From assembly GCF_900106775.1 (NCBI RefSeq), contig NZ_FNNQ01000018.1, forward strand, positions 1 to 52,643: a stretch of 52,643 bases of DNA, read 5' to 3'. Made by a program: the position numbers and the translations under genes. Source of the DNA: Marininema mesophilum (GTDB lineage Bacteria; Bacillota; Bacilli; Thermoactinomycetales; DSM-45169). This document shows, one piece after another, positions 31,941 to 39,815 of the stretch. Each line of letters opens with the position of its first letter. Position 1 is the stretch's first letter. The notes below the pieces were generated by a model. That model was not told the origin of the DNA. It did no database searches and was given only the letters and a program-made list of their open reading frames with translations.

Positions 31941-31997
31941 TGCTCAACCCTCCAAGAAAGTATCTCTATTCTAAATTCAATCCTTTATACCTTTTTT

Positions 31998-32625
31998 TCA
32001 ATACTGTTTTCTAAAATTATCGTACTGTTTTTCCAACACTGGGTTATTTCTAAAGCTATTTCCATCATCAACTAAGCCATGTAGGACTTTCGTGTACTTT
32101 TGATGTACTGTTCCCTCTATTTCAACCATAGCCCCCGGTTCTTTTTGGGTCAAGTGATGTAGATTAATCAACTTTCCATCATTTCCATAAGGGGCATTTC
32201 CTTTCTGAACTAACTGTGTGTTAGTAAGGCCAGATTTGGGGTCAACTCGATTCCAATCAATATCATTTCTTTGGTACACACGTCTACTTACATCACGAGG
32301 TTGCCCACCCACTCTTACTTTCCCGCTGTATTCAATTGGCTTATATTTGCTCGCTTCTTTTCGGCCTACAATTTCAGCGATTTCACTTCTAGTTGCCTGT
32401 TTGGCTGCCGCTTCAACACCAGCTTTTGGAGTGATTCCCATCACTGGGGCAGGTGAACTCGGCACAACGTGCATGCCCACGGTAAACGCCACGCCAAGCA
32501 CTGCGCCCCCAGCTGCTCGACGCCAACAGGGGATGGCAGCATGGTGGCGTATAGGAGCGATACGTAGATATACTCTTTAAAGGTATAGACGAACACAGTG
32601 ATAGCAACGGTACGTAAGGCAATTC
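31998..32625 (-). pseudogene. 5'-truncated, frameshifted toxin with intact LHH nuclease domain
   Basis: The frame 31998-32501 encodes about 160 residues ending in DWNRVDPKSGLTNTQLVQKGNAPYGNDGKLINLHHLTQKEPGAMVEIEGTVHQKYTKVLHG. LINLHHLTQ is the LHH motif of HNH/ENDO VII-type toxins. Upstream, another frame reads ALRTVAITVFVYTFKEYIYVSLLYATMLPSPVGVEQLGA and continues only by a frameshift near 32510 into VLGVAFTVGMHVVPSSPAPVM. A long toxin was evidently cut down, leaving its catalytic end. Whether 31998-32501 is still translated, from GTG 32501, is open. Confidence 0.78.
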
Positions 32626-32819
32626 AACAATCTGTAATCAACCCCCTTTGTACATATATTTTAAAAGTTTACTATGAAATGACACTGGGGCCCCTTTTTG
32701 AGGGTCGAAAAATGTCGTTTATTGTATCTTTTTTAAAAATAATTAACTAGTTATATTCTGGTCTATTTTATGTTAGAATCAAAAATGCATTTCAAAATAG
32801 AGGAGATGAAACAAAAGAA

Positions 32820-33473
32820 ATGAAGAAATTTATTGCATTTTTCCTGTCGTTCTCACTCGCTTTCCTTAGTCTATCGTCTAATTATGCTTCCGCTTCAAGT
32901 TTTGAATCATCAATAACTGCTTCCTCTTCCGAAAACCTAATTAAAAACGCAACTCCTTACGTAAAACTGGATACAAAATCAAAAAAATTCTCAGTGGATG
33001 AAAACAAAGCTAAAAAGTATTTTTCAAAAAGCGATATTGTAAAAATAAAGAAAATTATAGAAGAAAACAATAAAGTGGTTTCTGAACAAAAAAATAATCT
33101 CGTTCCAGTTAAAGATTCATTAGAATTGCAATCTAAAAAGCATGATGAAATAAGTATGAGTAAAAAGAAAAAGAAAACGTATATTAAGATTTCTTATAAG
33201 TGGTGGGGAATGCAAGTATATTTTTCTCACAAAGCAGTTAACGACCTAAACGATTATTTTGCAATAGAAGGTTTTACAGCAGGACTTGGTGCTCAAGAAG
33301 GAGTTAGGAAATTCTTACTTAAAAAGGGCTTCCACGTAACATCTAAAGCATTAGGTCCAGTAGCTCTATTCGGATCAGGTCTAACATGGGCTATGGGTAA
33401 AGTAGACAAAGGGAAAGGCGTCTATCTTAACTGCGTTCTTTATGTCCCTGCAACACTTACTGCAAAAAAATAA
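32820..33473 (+). CDS. Secreted Lys-rich protein, bacteriocin-like context
   Basis: 217 residues. Signal peptide MKKFIAFFLSFSLAFLSLSSNYASA with an ASA cleavage site. A Lys/Ser-rich middle follows, then a distinct C-terminal domain (YIKISYKWWGMQVYFSHKAVNDLNDYFAIEGFTAGLGAQEGVRKFLLKKGFHVTSKALGPVALFGSGLTWAMGKVDKGKGVYLNCVLYVP) with a WWG-YFSH pattern, Gly-rich hydrophobic helices and KGKGVYL. Such ends occur in unclassified secreted Gram-positive proteins. The gene is AT-rich, plus-strand and convergent with a small two-span membrane protein. An antimicrobial effector with immunity is a guess from layout. Confidence 0.7.
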   Translation: MKKFIAFFLSFSLAFLSLSSNYASASSFESSITASSSENLIKNATPYVKLDTKSKKFSVDENKAKKYFSKSDIVKIKKIIEENNKVVSEQKNNLVPVKDSLELQSKKHDEISMSKKKKKTYIKISYKWWGMQVYFSHKAVNDLNDYFAIEGFTAGLGAQEGVRKFLLKKGFHVTSKALGPVALFGSGLTWAMGKVDKGKGVYLNCVLYVPATLTAKK

Positions 33474-33479
33474 TAAATA

Positions 33480-33520
33480 AAAACAAACGATTCACTATAT
33501 AGTGAATCGTTTGTTTTTAT
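33480..33520. terminator. Shared bidirectional terminator
   Basis: AAAACAAACGATTCAC-TATATA-GTGAATCGTTTGTTTTT: near-perfect stem flanked by A-run and T-run, between the convergent secreted-protein and membrane-protein genes. Confidence 0.9.
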
Positions 33521-33684
33521 TTATCTTTATATTTATCAAAGAATGACCCAAAGAAATAACCTGACGAGATAAATAAAATAAGTGCAATACTAGAATCGAT
33601 GAATTTAAGCTTATAATATATTACAATAGCTAATATACACAGAATGACTCCGATACTACCTTTTATTTTACTTTTTTTGCTCAA
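33517..33684 (-). CDS. 55-residue two-span membrane protein (candidate immunity)
   Basis: TTG 33684 with AGGAG 12 bases upstream; 55 codons to TAA at 33517. A basic N-terminus (SKKSKIKG) is followed by two spans (SIGVILCILAIVIYY and SSIALILFISSGYFFGSFF) and a charged tail. It is convergent with the secreted protein and shares its terminator. Bacteriocin immunity proteins often have this size and topology, but this is inference only. Confidence 0.5.
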   Translation of the reverse strand: MSKKSKIKGSIGVILCILAIVIYYKLKFIDSSIALILFISSGYFFGSFFDKYKDK

Positions 33685-33689
33685 GAATA

Positions 33690-34066
33690 TGTCACACTCC
33701 TAAATAATTGTTAAATCAAATTATTTATATCTTATCATATATATCCGAAAATTTAAAGGAAATCTTTTTCTTTTCGACATATCTGTAGTGTTTGGCTAGG
33801 TTCGACAATTAGTCAAAAACTAACATCTATCTTTTCAGAATCGTAACCGAAGAGATTTCAAGAAGCAATTGGTACTCTTTTTAATCTGATCAACAATACA
33901 TTTAACAACTAACATGTTTGGTGTTATTAATTACTGAAAACCTCTGGCTCTTTAACTTCTACCTATCTATTAACTGAGATAAAAGCCACCCGAGGGCGGC
34001 ACATTAACAATAAAAAATCGGGATACGGGAAATATCGCAGTTATAGTTGAGGTGGATCCCTCACTA
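33690..34066. other. AT-rich non-coding stretch
   Basis: No gene supported. Near its right end GCCACCCGAGGGCGGC (33986-34001) is a hairpin downstream of the sigma-like gene stop, the counterpart of 26908-26922. The left part is AT-rich and contains no convincing promoter beyond A/T tracts. Confidence 0.35.
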
Positions 34067-34633
34067 TTAGTTGGCATTCGGGAGACAAAATAAGCTGGTC
34101 TGAGAGCGATGCGCTACTTTCTCATCTGCTCGAATCAACATTTTATTAATGGTTCCCTTCGTGACTCCTAGAAGCGAGGCAATTTGTTCACGAGAAAGGC
34201 ATCTCCCCCGTGCCATCAGATACACATCCCTCTCTAGATCGGTCAATCCGGATAGCCCCTCCTCGATCCGCTCCTTATCTGACTGCGTTATCTTATTGTG
34301 CCGGGGTTGGTCCATCATAAAGAAGGGGTCATACTGACGGCTACTACTTAGTCGATCCCCTTCATCCAAACTATAGAGATAATCATCCAGAAGCATCGGA
34401 TCAAATCCTCTTTCACGCTGATAGGCTGCTAGTCTTTCGATACCCCTCCTTGAACCAGGTTCCCGCCCTGTTTGTAACCAATCCAGCGCATACCGCAAAT
34501 TGCTTTCGCACCGATTCAAAGTGGAGAGCCACATCCTTTCCTCCTCAGAGCGATCCTCCCTCTTTGGGACAGCTCTCTTAGCCTCTCTTACGCGTTTCAT
34601 CGAATCTTTGTACTGCTGGATGAGATCCTCCAT
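34067..34633 (-). CDS. Sigma-like late transcription regulator (ArpU/RinA type)
   Basis: 188 residues. The C-terminal part (LSGLTDLERDVYLMARGRCLSREQIASLLGVTKGTINKMLIRADEKVAHR) is a sigma-70 region-4-like HTH; the N-terminal part is helical (IQQYKDSMKRVREAKRAV…CESNLRYALDWLQTGREPG). Such proteins end the early operon of many Gram-positive siphophages and switch on packaging and structural genes. It follows a small zinc protein with abutting ends. A decayed copy of its 3' end is present at 26988. Confidence 0.82.
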   Translation of the reverse strand: MEDLIQQYKDSMKRVREAKRAVPKREDRSEEERMWLSTLNRCESNLRYALDWLQTGREPGSRRGIERLAAYQRERGFDPMLLDDYLYSLDEGDRLSSSRQYDPFFMMDQPRHNKITQSDKERIEEGLSGLTDLERDVYLMARGRCLSREQIASLLGVTKGTINKMLIRADEKVAHRSQTSLFCLPNAN

Positions 34634-34812
34634 TATGCCCGTCCTCCTTGTTTTCCCATCGAAGAATTATCCAACGCATCATCCCAACATGGAGTACAGA
34701 TCCCTATCGCTGAGTCCTCTCCTTCAACCTCCGCCCATTTAATCAGCTTCCCGCACATCGAACATCTTGGCAAAACCCTCCCCCTCCCACGTCGCTTCTG
34801 TTCAATCATCAT
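34633..34812 (-). CDS. Small zinc-ribbon protein
   Basis: 59 residues from ATG 34812, which overlaps the RusA stop. RCSMCGKLIKWAEVEGEDSAIGICTPCWDDAL gives two CxxC knuckles, preceded by a basic stretch (EQKRRGRGRVLPR). Probably nucleic-acid binding. It sits between the resolvase and late regulator genes in the early operon. Confidence 0.65.
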   Translation of the reverse strand: MMIEQKRRGRGRVLPRCSMCGKLIKWAEVEGEDSAIGICTPCWDDALDNSSMGKQGGRA

Positions 34813-35162
34813 CCTGCCTCTTCTATGCAAATCACTACCCTCGGATTCTTCGAATCGACTTTGCCCTGTCGATGCCTAAGCTCGATATGATCAAAGGAAT
34901 CGTCCACCAGGAAACCGAGTTCCACCAACGGATCCAGAATGAACTTCCCTGAGTAATTATCCGGATCGCGTCGCCGCCGATCCCTAAAATGATAAGTTAA
35001 GGTGACTATTGCTTGATCCAGCGGTGTAGCGGGCTTGTTCCGGGCTGCTACCAAGAAGATCGTCTGAGCCCATTCCTTCTTGAGGCGGTTCCATTGAAAG
35101 TGATGAGTATTGCGCATTTGATTCAGACTGGGAGGGACACCGGGAACTTCAATTCGAATCAC
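34809..35162 (-). CDS. rusA: RusA-family Holliday junction resolvase
   Basis: 117 residues: VPGVPPSLNQMRN at the start, TYHFRDRRRRDPDNYSGKFILDPLVELGFLVDDSFDHIEL in the centre. The RRDPDN block and DDS carry the catalytic acidic residues of RusA. It resolves branched intermediates before packaging. Standard neighbour of DnaB/replisome genes in siphophages. Confidence 0.92.
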   Translation of the reverse strand: MIRIEVPGVPPSLNQMRNTHHFQWNRLKKEWAQTIFLVAARNKPATPLDQAIVTLTYHFRDRRRRDPDNYSGKFILDPLVELGFLVDDSFDHIELRHRQGKVDSKNPRVVICIEEAG

Positions 35163-35196
35163 CTTATCATCACCTCAATGTTTATCTACTGAACTA

Positions 35197-36519
35197 TCAC
35201 CTTTTTGTCATCGACAAGAAACTCCCATACTCTTTCATGAATAGCATCTCCACGGTTCCCACCGGGCCATTTCGCTGTTTGGCGATGATGAGTTCGGCGA
35301 TACGTTTCTTCTCACTGTGTGGGTTGTAATACTCATCCCGGTACAAAAACAAAACCAGATCGGCCGTCTGTTCGATTTCCCCGCTTTCTCTTAGATCAGA
35401 TAGGAAGGGTCGCTTATTTTGACGCTCTTCTACCTTTCGAGAAAGCTGGGCCAGGACAATCACGGGGATTTGAAACTCTTTAGCTAGGTTCTTTATCTGA
35501 CGAATGTTTTCTGAAACAAGTTCATAACGATCCATCCGCCTATCACCACCAATGAGTCCTAAGTAGTCGATGATGATGCAGGAAAGCCCTCGTTCTCGCT
35601 TAACCCTTCGTGCCTTCGCCTTGATTTCCGAAACGGTTACCCCCGCTTGATCATCGATCACTAGGTTGGCATCGCCTAATATAGATAAGGCCATGGTGTA
35701 CTTTTCGTACTCTTCATCATTGATCAACCCCGTGCTCATATTTTGGAGATCGATCTGGCCTACATTGCCGATTAAACGACGGGCCAGATCCTTCTTGGAC
35801 ATCTCCAGAGAGCAAAATAAGGTAGGGTTTCGCTCCCCTTCGTTTGAAATGTGTTGGGCAAGGTGTAAGGCGAAGGCCGTTTTTCCCATCGATGGACGAC
35901 CTGCTAACACCACCAAGTTCTGCTTTTGAAAGCCTGCGGTCATACAGTCCAGGTCGCCAATTCCTGTAGAAAGTCCAGTGATGCCGGATTGATTATGCAT
36001 CGTCACCTCAAACTCACTGTGGAAGTCATACAGAATATCCTCGATGGTTGCTGTGGCACTGACTGACATCTGCTCTTCCGTCGTTTGAGCCAACTGAGCC
36101 TCCGCCCGACTAATAGCAGCATGGATCTCCTCTTTCTCGCGCAATCCGCCTGCCAAACTCAGTTCCTGTCCGACTTGGATAGCGGATCGCAGCATGGCCA
36201 AGTCCTTTACTCGATCCGCATGATAAGCAACCTTGGCTGAGGTTGCCAACCCTTGGACCATGTCCGTAATCTGGCTCACGGAGATGTTTTCTTGCTGGAG
36301 AAACGGGACCATTTGCACCAAATCCACTTTCTTCTCGTCCTCTTGCCATAGCGCATAGATCTTCTTGCACAGCTTTTGATGGACCGCATGATAAAAGTGA
36401 CGGGGTTGGATCTTTTCGACGACTTCGGCAATACACTGCGGGTCGCTGATCATCGCCCCAATCACTTCTTCCTCCAGCCGGGTATCAAAGGGGGCACGGA
36501 TTCTTGTGTCATCTCGCAC
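35197..36519 (-). CDS. dnaB: Replicative DNA helicase, DnaB type
   Basis: 440 residues. The N-terminal domain (DTRLEEEVIGAMISDPQCIAEVVEKIQPRHFYHAVHQKL) and RecA-like C-terminal domain with GRPSMGKTAFALHLA (Walker A), CSLEMSKKDLARRLIG, GLSCIIIDYLGLI (Walker B) and VIVLAQLSRKVEERQNKRPFLSDLRESGEIEQTADLVLFLYRDEYY are all present. Full length. It is loaded by the DnaD-like protein encoded upstream; the genes overlap by 11 bases. The phage thus encodes its own helicase. Confidence 0.96.
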   Translation of the reverse strand: MRDDTRIRAPFDTRLEEEVIGAMISDPQCIAEVVEKIQPRHFYHAVHQKLCKKIYALWQEDEKKVDLVQMVPFLQQENISVSQITDMVQGLATSAKVAYHADRVKDLAMLRSAIQVGQELSLAGGLREKEEIHAAISRAEAQLAQTTEEQMSVSATATIEDILYDFHSEFEVTMHNQSGITGLSTGIGDLDCMTAGFQKQNLVVLAGRPSMGKTAFALHLAQHISNEGERNPTLFCSLEMSKKDLARRLIGNVGQIDLQNMSTGLINDEEYEKYTMALSILGDANLVIDDQAGVTVSEIKAKARRVKRERGLSCIIIDYLGLIGGDRRMDRYELVSENIRQIKNLAKEFQIPVIVLAQLSRKVEERQNKRPFLSDLRESGEIEQTADLVLFLYRDEYYNPHSEKKRIAELIIAKQRNGPVGTVEMLFMKEYGSFLSMTKR

Positions 36520-37399
36520 CAGCCACCCTCTCTTTCTGTAGCTGGCTTCTCCGGCTCAGTAGCTCATCAATCTGTGCCCGGGTCTCCTCGGAATTAGGGA
36601 CATTCACTGCTGGTTGAATGGGCTTACCCCGCGGCATCGGCACGGGCAAGTTCTTCAGGTCGTATTGCTCTAAAATGATCGGGATGCAGTAGTTGAACGA
36701 TTTAATCCCCCCACCACGGGTAGCTGGTTTGTAGTGGTCAAAGGCGTAATCAATCCCTGTGATGACATCGGCTAAAGGAATGGTATGCTGATCGAAGAAC
36801 GTTTCGATGAGGGTAAAGTCTTTACTTCCTACCACCAAGGTCTCCCTCCGCTTGGCGTAGTGATCCGCCACCTGCTTGGCGTCTGGATGCATGTCCGATT
36901 CCAAATCATGGAGCCAGTCCGCAGTTGTAGAAGGGTGTTCCTTTCTACTTCCTTTCTCTTCTTTTCTATTCTCTTCTACTTCTATTGGGCGTGAGGGCTC
37001 CATGATCGGTTCATGATCCCTCACGGAGGACTCAGTGAGTTGTTTTTTATCTTCTGTTTCTGTTTGTTCTGGGCCAGGCAACTTGGATGGTGTTGGGCGA
37101 TTAATTTTTTGATGTTTCAGGAAATTGGGGAGGGATATGTACAATTGCCCGGCCACAGTATACTGCTGAATAAGTTCCTTTTCTTCCAGGTATCCTAGCC
37201 ACTCCCTAACCTGATCCGGAGTAATTTGAGCGTCATAGGGAAAGACCTGGGACTTAATTAATGCCGGATGCCCTCCCATTCTCCCCTCATCATCCGCCTG
37301 GCTAATCAGCCCCATGAAGGTTAGGCGAGCCATGGGATCAACCATCCCTACCTTTTCATCCATCCAGAAGTTCGGGTCCATCATCCGTTTCCTAGCCAT
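36509..37399 (-). CDS. Phage replisome organizer / DnaD-like initiator
   Basis: 296 residues. The N-terminal winged helix (DPNFWMDEKVGMVDPMARLTFMGLISQADDEGRMGGHPALIKSQVFPYD… VREWLGYLEEKELIQQYTVAGQLYISLPNFLKHQKIN) matches phage initiators. The acidic, Pro-rich linker is followed by a second helical domain. It likely binds the phage origin (often within its own gene) and recruits the DnaB helicase. Confidence 0.82.
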   Translation of the reverse strand: MARKRMMDPNFWMDEKVGMVDPMARLTFMGLISQADDEGRMGGHPALIKSQVFPYDAQITPDQVREWLGYLEEKELIQQYTVAGQLYISLPNFLKHQKINRPTPSKLPGPEQTETEDKKQLTESSVRDHEPIMEPSRPIEVEENRKEEKGSRKEHPSTTADWLHDLESDMHPDAKQVADHYAKRRETLVVGSKDFTLIETFFDQHTIPLADVITGIDYAFDHYKPATRGGGIKSFNYCIPIILEQYDLKNLPVPMPRGKPIQPAVNVPNSEETRAQIDELLSRRSQLQKERVAGAR

Positions 37400-37742
37400 G
37401 GTCTGCCTCCTTTGGCTCCAATGCTAACTCTCCCTGCATCGCCTTCAAGTGGGTTTCCTTGGTGACCCGTTCATATATCGCTACCGTCTTGCCGCTGATC
37501 GGGCAAGGTTTTTTGTCGATGACAGAGACGAGTTCCACCTGCTCCAGCTCAGTCAATCGAGGATGGACAAAGTTTCTCTCAGGACTGGGAATGCTCCCCT
37601 TTTGCCACAGTCTCATTGCCAATTCTCTAGCTGAGGCTGGCCCATATGAGAGCTCGTCTAACACTTGACGATACCTCGCCCCGAGGCTCTCCAGGATTTC
37701 ATCATAGGCCGCTCTTCGGGTTTCCAAGGTGATCTTGGCCAT
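37392..37742 (-). CDS. Winged-helix protein of the early operon
   Basis: 116 residues from ATG 37742 (AGGGGACAAG upstream). RYRQVLDELSYGPASARELAMRLWQKGSIPSPERNFVHPRLTELEQVELVSVIDKKPCPISGKTVAIYERV is a typical MarR/helix-turn-helix-like module seen in phage replication operons. It may regulate the operon or assist replication. Its end overlaps the initiator start by eight bases. Confidence 0.72.
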   Translation of the reverse strand: MAKITLETRRAAYDEILESLGARYRQVLDELSYGPASARELAMRLWQKGSIPSPERNFVHPRLTELEQVELVSVIDKKPCPISGKTVAIYERVTKETHLKAMQGELALEPKEADHG

Positions 37743-37756
37743 GGTCTTGTCCCCTC

Positions 37757-37861
37757 TCAGCACCCATATAGAATCAGTAGAACTGTCCAAACGACGACCA
37801 ACCCGATAAATGCCGCTCCCGATACAATGATGTCCAGCCAATCCTCCAGATCCATTTTCAT
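37757..37861 (-). CDS. 34-residue membrane peptide
   Basis: ATG at 37861 overlaps the TGA of the preceding gene (TGATG); TGA at 37757. MKMDLEDWLDIIVSGAAFIGLVVVWTVLLILYGC is an acidic tip and one transmembrane helix. Tight coupling supports translation. Function unknown. Confidence 0.5.
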   Translation of the reverse strand: MKMDLEDWLDIIVSGAAFIGLVVVWTVLLILYGC

Positions 37862-38055
37862 CAGGCGATCCTCTCTAACTCTCTATCGAGAACGATCCCC
37901 ATGCCTCGCAATTGATAGGCGATTTCCTCTCCATCGGTCGGGAATACCCAGATAACTTGGTAGGTGGTCCCGTCTATTTCAAGCTGATCCCCTCGCTTCA
38001 AACCAGCGATCCCTTTAAGGGTACCGTCATATTGATAGCGGGCCTGAATCATCAT
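37861..38055 (-). CDS. Small conserved-type phage protein (SH3-like)
   Basis: 64 residues: ARYQYDGTLKGIAGLKRGDQLEIDGTTYQVIWVFPTDGEEIAYQLRGMGIVLDRELERIA. Beta-strand rich with one GLKRGDQLEIDG turn. GGGAGTGG precedes the ATG. No family function known to me; part of the early operon. Confidence 0.6.
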   Translation of the reverse strand: MMIQARYQYDGTLKGIAGLKRGDQLEIDGTTYQVIWVFPTDGEEIAYQLRGMGIVLDRELERIA

Positions 38056-38086
38056 GAACCACTCCCTTAGATTTATTGTCCGGGCA

Positions 38087-38176
38087 TTGCGGCTGCCCGG
38101 TTGCCATGGTATGATTTCGGTAGTTGATTTTTCTCGGGCCCTTCCGTCTATGCGGAGGGCTCCTTTTGTTTTTGTG
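38087..38176 (+). ncRNA. Candidate short antisense RNA with own promoter and terminator
   Basis: On the plus strand TTGCGG (38087) and an extended -10 TGGTATGAT (38107-38115) are 17 bp apart. About 25 bases further the hairpin GCCCTTCCG-TCTATG-CGGAGGGC (38139-38161) is followed by TCCTTTTGTTTTTG. No plus-strand gene fits in. A transcript of about 55 bases would overlap the 3' end of the minus-strand gene 38148-38282. The hairpin could instead belong only to that gene. Experimental evidence is needed. Confidence 0.35.
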
Positions 38177-38282
38177 CGTATTCTTGATCGAGCTTTGGAT
38201 AAACAACGTATTCGAGATACATCAAATTTTCATAGAGCTCGTCCACCTCTTCAAGCGGCTTATATTCACACTCCCAGTCCAT
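38148..38282 (-). CDS. 44-residue acidic protein
   Basis: ATG at 38282 directly follows the TAA of the ATPase gene; TAG at 38148 lies in a hairpin. MDWECEYKPLEEVDELYENLMYLEYVVYPKLDQEYAQKQKEPSA is helical and acidic. No motif recognised. Position is translationally coupled to the Sak4-like ATPase. Confidence 0.5.
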   Translation of the reverse strand: MDWECEYKPLEEVDELYENLMYLEYVVYPKLDQEYAQKQKEPSA

Positions 38283-39185
38283 TTACTCTACCTCCTTCGT
38301 GACGATGAGCTTGTCCAAAAACTCTTGCCCTTGTGACTGGGTCATGTCGGCAAAACCACACTGATAGATCCTACGAACCTGAGCATTTAAGGCTAGGGGC
38401 TTTAATCCTTTCTCTAGCCATATTTTCTTAATCTCCTCCGCTGTCTCAGCGGTTATCTCCGCCTCAGCTTCGGCCACCTCACTATCGATCTGGAGTGGGC
38501 TCGCTTCGCCTTCCTGCGATGAAGCGGCGATAAAGTCGCTGAAGTTGATATCCTTCACTCGCTCTTTAATTTTGTGAGTCATGGTGCGGTCTTTTTCGAT
38601 CACTCCATATCGGTTGCCTTGGCGATCTACTTCTAAATGGATGATGACATCCGGTTGGTATTCAACTTTCTTGTCAGCGTCGATCCGAGCTCCAACCTTT
38701 TTCATGCTGTCGCCCGATCCTTCATAGATGTCCTTTATCCACCCCGTCATAATGACATGGCAGGGAAGATTACAGAGCCTACTTATTAGGGAGTTAAACT
38801 TATTCTTGATGATTCCCCAGTCCCTAAAAGTGAGGGCTGCATCCTCTCCGCTTTTCCCTTTGTTCTGCGCTCGACGCTCGGCGGAAAGCTGTCCTGCGTC
38901 CTTCAGCACTTGGTAGATGTTTGTGATTGGATCGATGATGAGCACATCGTATTTATCTGCGTTGGCCTCTATGTAGTCGAGTGCTTTCATGACCTCGGTA
39001 TAACGGCGGGTCTTGATGACCTCAAAATCGAATTTCCCACCATAAAAGTCGGTTCCGTTCTCGGTATCAATGACCGCTTTGCACCCAGGAGCCTGAAGCG
39101 CAAACCATGTCTTACCGACTCCGCTTTCACCGAAAACTGCTACTTTCAGAGATTTCTTAACCTTTCTGGCTGGCTGAAACATCAT
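38283..39185 (-). CDS. RecA/Sak4-like phage ATPase
   Basis: 300 residues. Walker A FGESGVGKTWFAL, Walker B YDVLIIDPITNIY, with ESG and VIDTENGTDFYG after it. CHVIMTGWIKD and KKVEYQPDVIIHLEVDRQGNRYGVIEKDRT follow the Sak4/AAA_24 family of single-strand annealing or RecA-like recombinases. The C-terminal tail (AEAEAEITAETAEEIKKIWLEKGLKPL) is helical. It likely acts in phage recombination or replication restart. Confidence 0.83.
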   Translation of the reverse strand: MMFQPARKVKKSLKVAVFGESGVGKTWFALQAPGCKAVIDTENGTDFYGGKFDFEVIKTRRYTEVMKALDYIEANADKYDVLIIDPITNIYQVLKDAGQLSAERRAQNKGKSGEDAALTFRDWGIIKNKFNSLISRLCNLPCHVIMTGWIKDIYEGSGDSMKKVGARIDADKKVEYQPDVIIHLEVDRQGNRYGVIEKDRTMTHKIKERVKDINFSDFIAASSQEGEASPLQIDSEVAEAEAEITAETAEEIKKIWLEKGLKPLALNAQVRRIYQCGFADMTQSQGQEFLDKLIVTKEVE

Positions 39186-39316
39186 TGATTACCTCCTTGG
39201 TACAACTCCAAATCGATAAGACATCCAAGGGAGCAAACCTGTTCGAAATCTGGCCCTTCAGTAATATCGTAAATTTCTCCACAGATTACGCAGACTTGTA
39301 ACTCTAGCAGATACAT
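39182..39316 (-). CDS. 44-residue zinc-finger-like peptide
   Basis: ATG 39316 after GAGGAAG; the stop overlaps the start of the ATPase gene (ATGATG). MYLLELQVCVICGEIYDITEGPDFEQVCSLGCLIDLELYQGGNQ contains CxxC…CxxxC. First gene of the early minus-strand operon. Probably structural zinc; role unknown. Confidence 0.55.
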   Translation of the reverse strand: MYLLELQVCVICGEIYDITEGPDFEQVCSLGCLIDLELYQGGNQ

Positions 39317-39385
39317 CGGCTCACTTCCTCTCAGGTTAGAGACTTATCCATCATGCTATTTATTGGAGGCCCCCCTTCCAAAGAT

Positions 39386-39652
39386 TCAAGATATGTCCGA
39401 CTTGTATTCAGACTTTCTATGTAAATCGGCTTCACTTAGCAACATATTGTTACCTTTAGAGTCAAAAAAAATGACCCAATTAAAATTCAGTATATTTGCT
39501 ATTCTCTTCGCAAGAGAAACACTAGGTGTTCTTGTTCCTTTTTCAATCATCCCATAGTACTGTCTTTTTACGTTAACTTTAGTAGCTATTTCTTCTTGTG
39601 TAAATGATACTTCCCCTTCTGTTCTTGCTATTATTAGCCAATGCCTCAACAT
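39386..39652 (-). CDS. XRE-type regulator, early (Cro-like) side of the switch
   Basis: 88 residues. HTH: EGEVSFTQEEIATKVNVKRQYYGMIEKGTRTPSVSLAKRIANILNFNWVIFF. It is transcribed leftward towards the early operon, divergent from the repressor at 39816, with four operators between. By position it is the Cro-like partner that locks lytic development; not proven. Confidence 0.8.
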   Translation of the reverse strand: MLRHWLIIARTEGEVSFTQEEIATKVNVKRQYYGMIEKGTRTPSVSLAKRIANILNFNWVIFFDSKGNNMLLSEADLHRKSEYKSDIS

Positions 39653-39665
39653 CCTCCCCCCTTAC

Positions 39666-39774
39666 GTAACATTCTGTTACCATAAACACTATAGCAACAA
39701 AACGTTTCTGTCAACGTTTTTTGCAACATTTTGTTACTATAGCAAATTCCCATATTTACGCAACATTCAGTTGC
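39666..39774. promoter_or_regulatory. Lysogeny operator region: four 15-bp palindromes
   Basis: GTAACATTCTGTTAC (39666), GCAACAAAACGTTTC (39694), GCAACATTTTGTTAC (39723) and GCAACATTCAGTTGC (39760) lie between the divergent XRE genes with spacings of 28, 29 and 37 bp. Three are good dyads, and one is a weaker version. They surely overlap both promoters. Three more copies are present at 42392-42462. Confidence 0.88.
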
Positions 39775-39815
39775 GTTATACTAAGCATACAAAATAATTT
39801 CACAGGTGGTTAATC

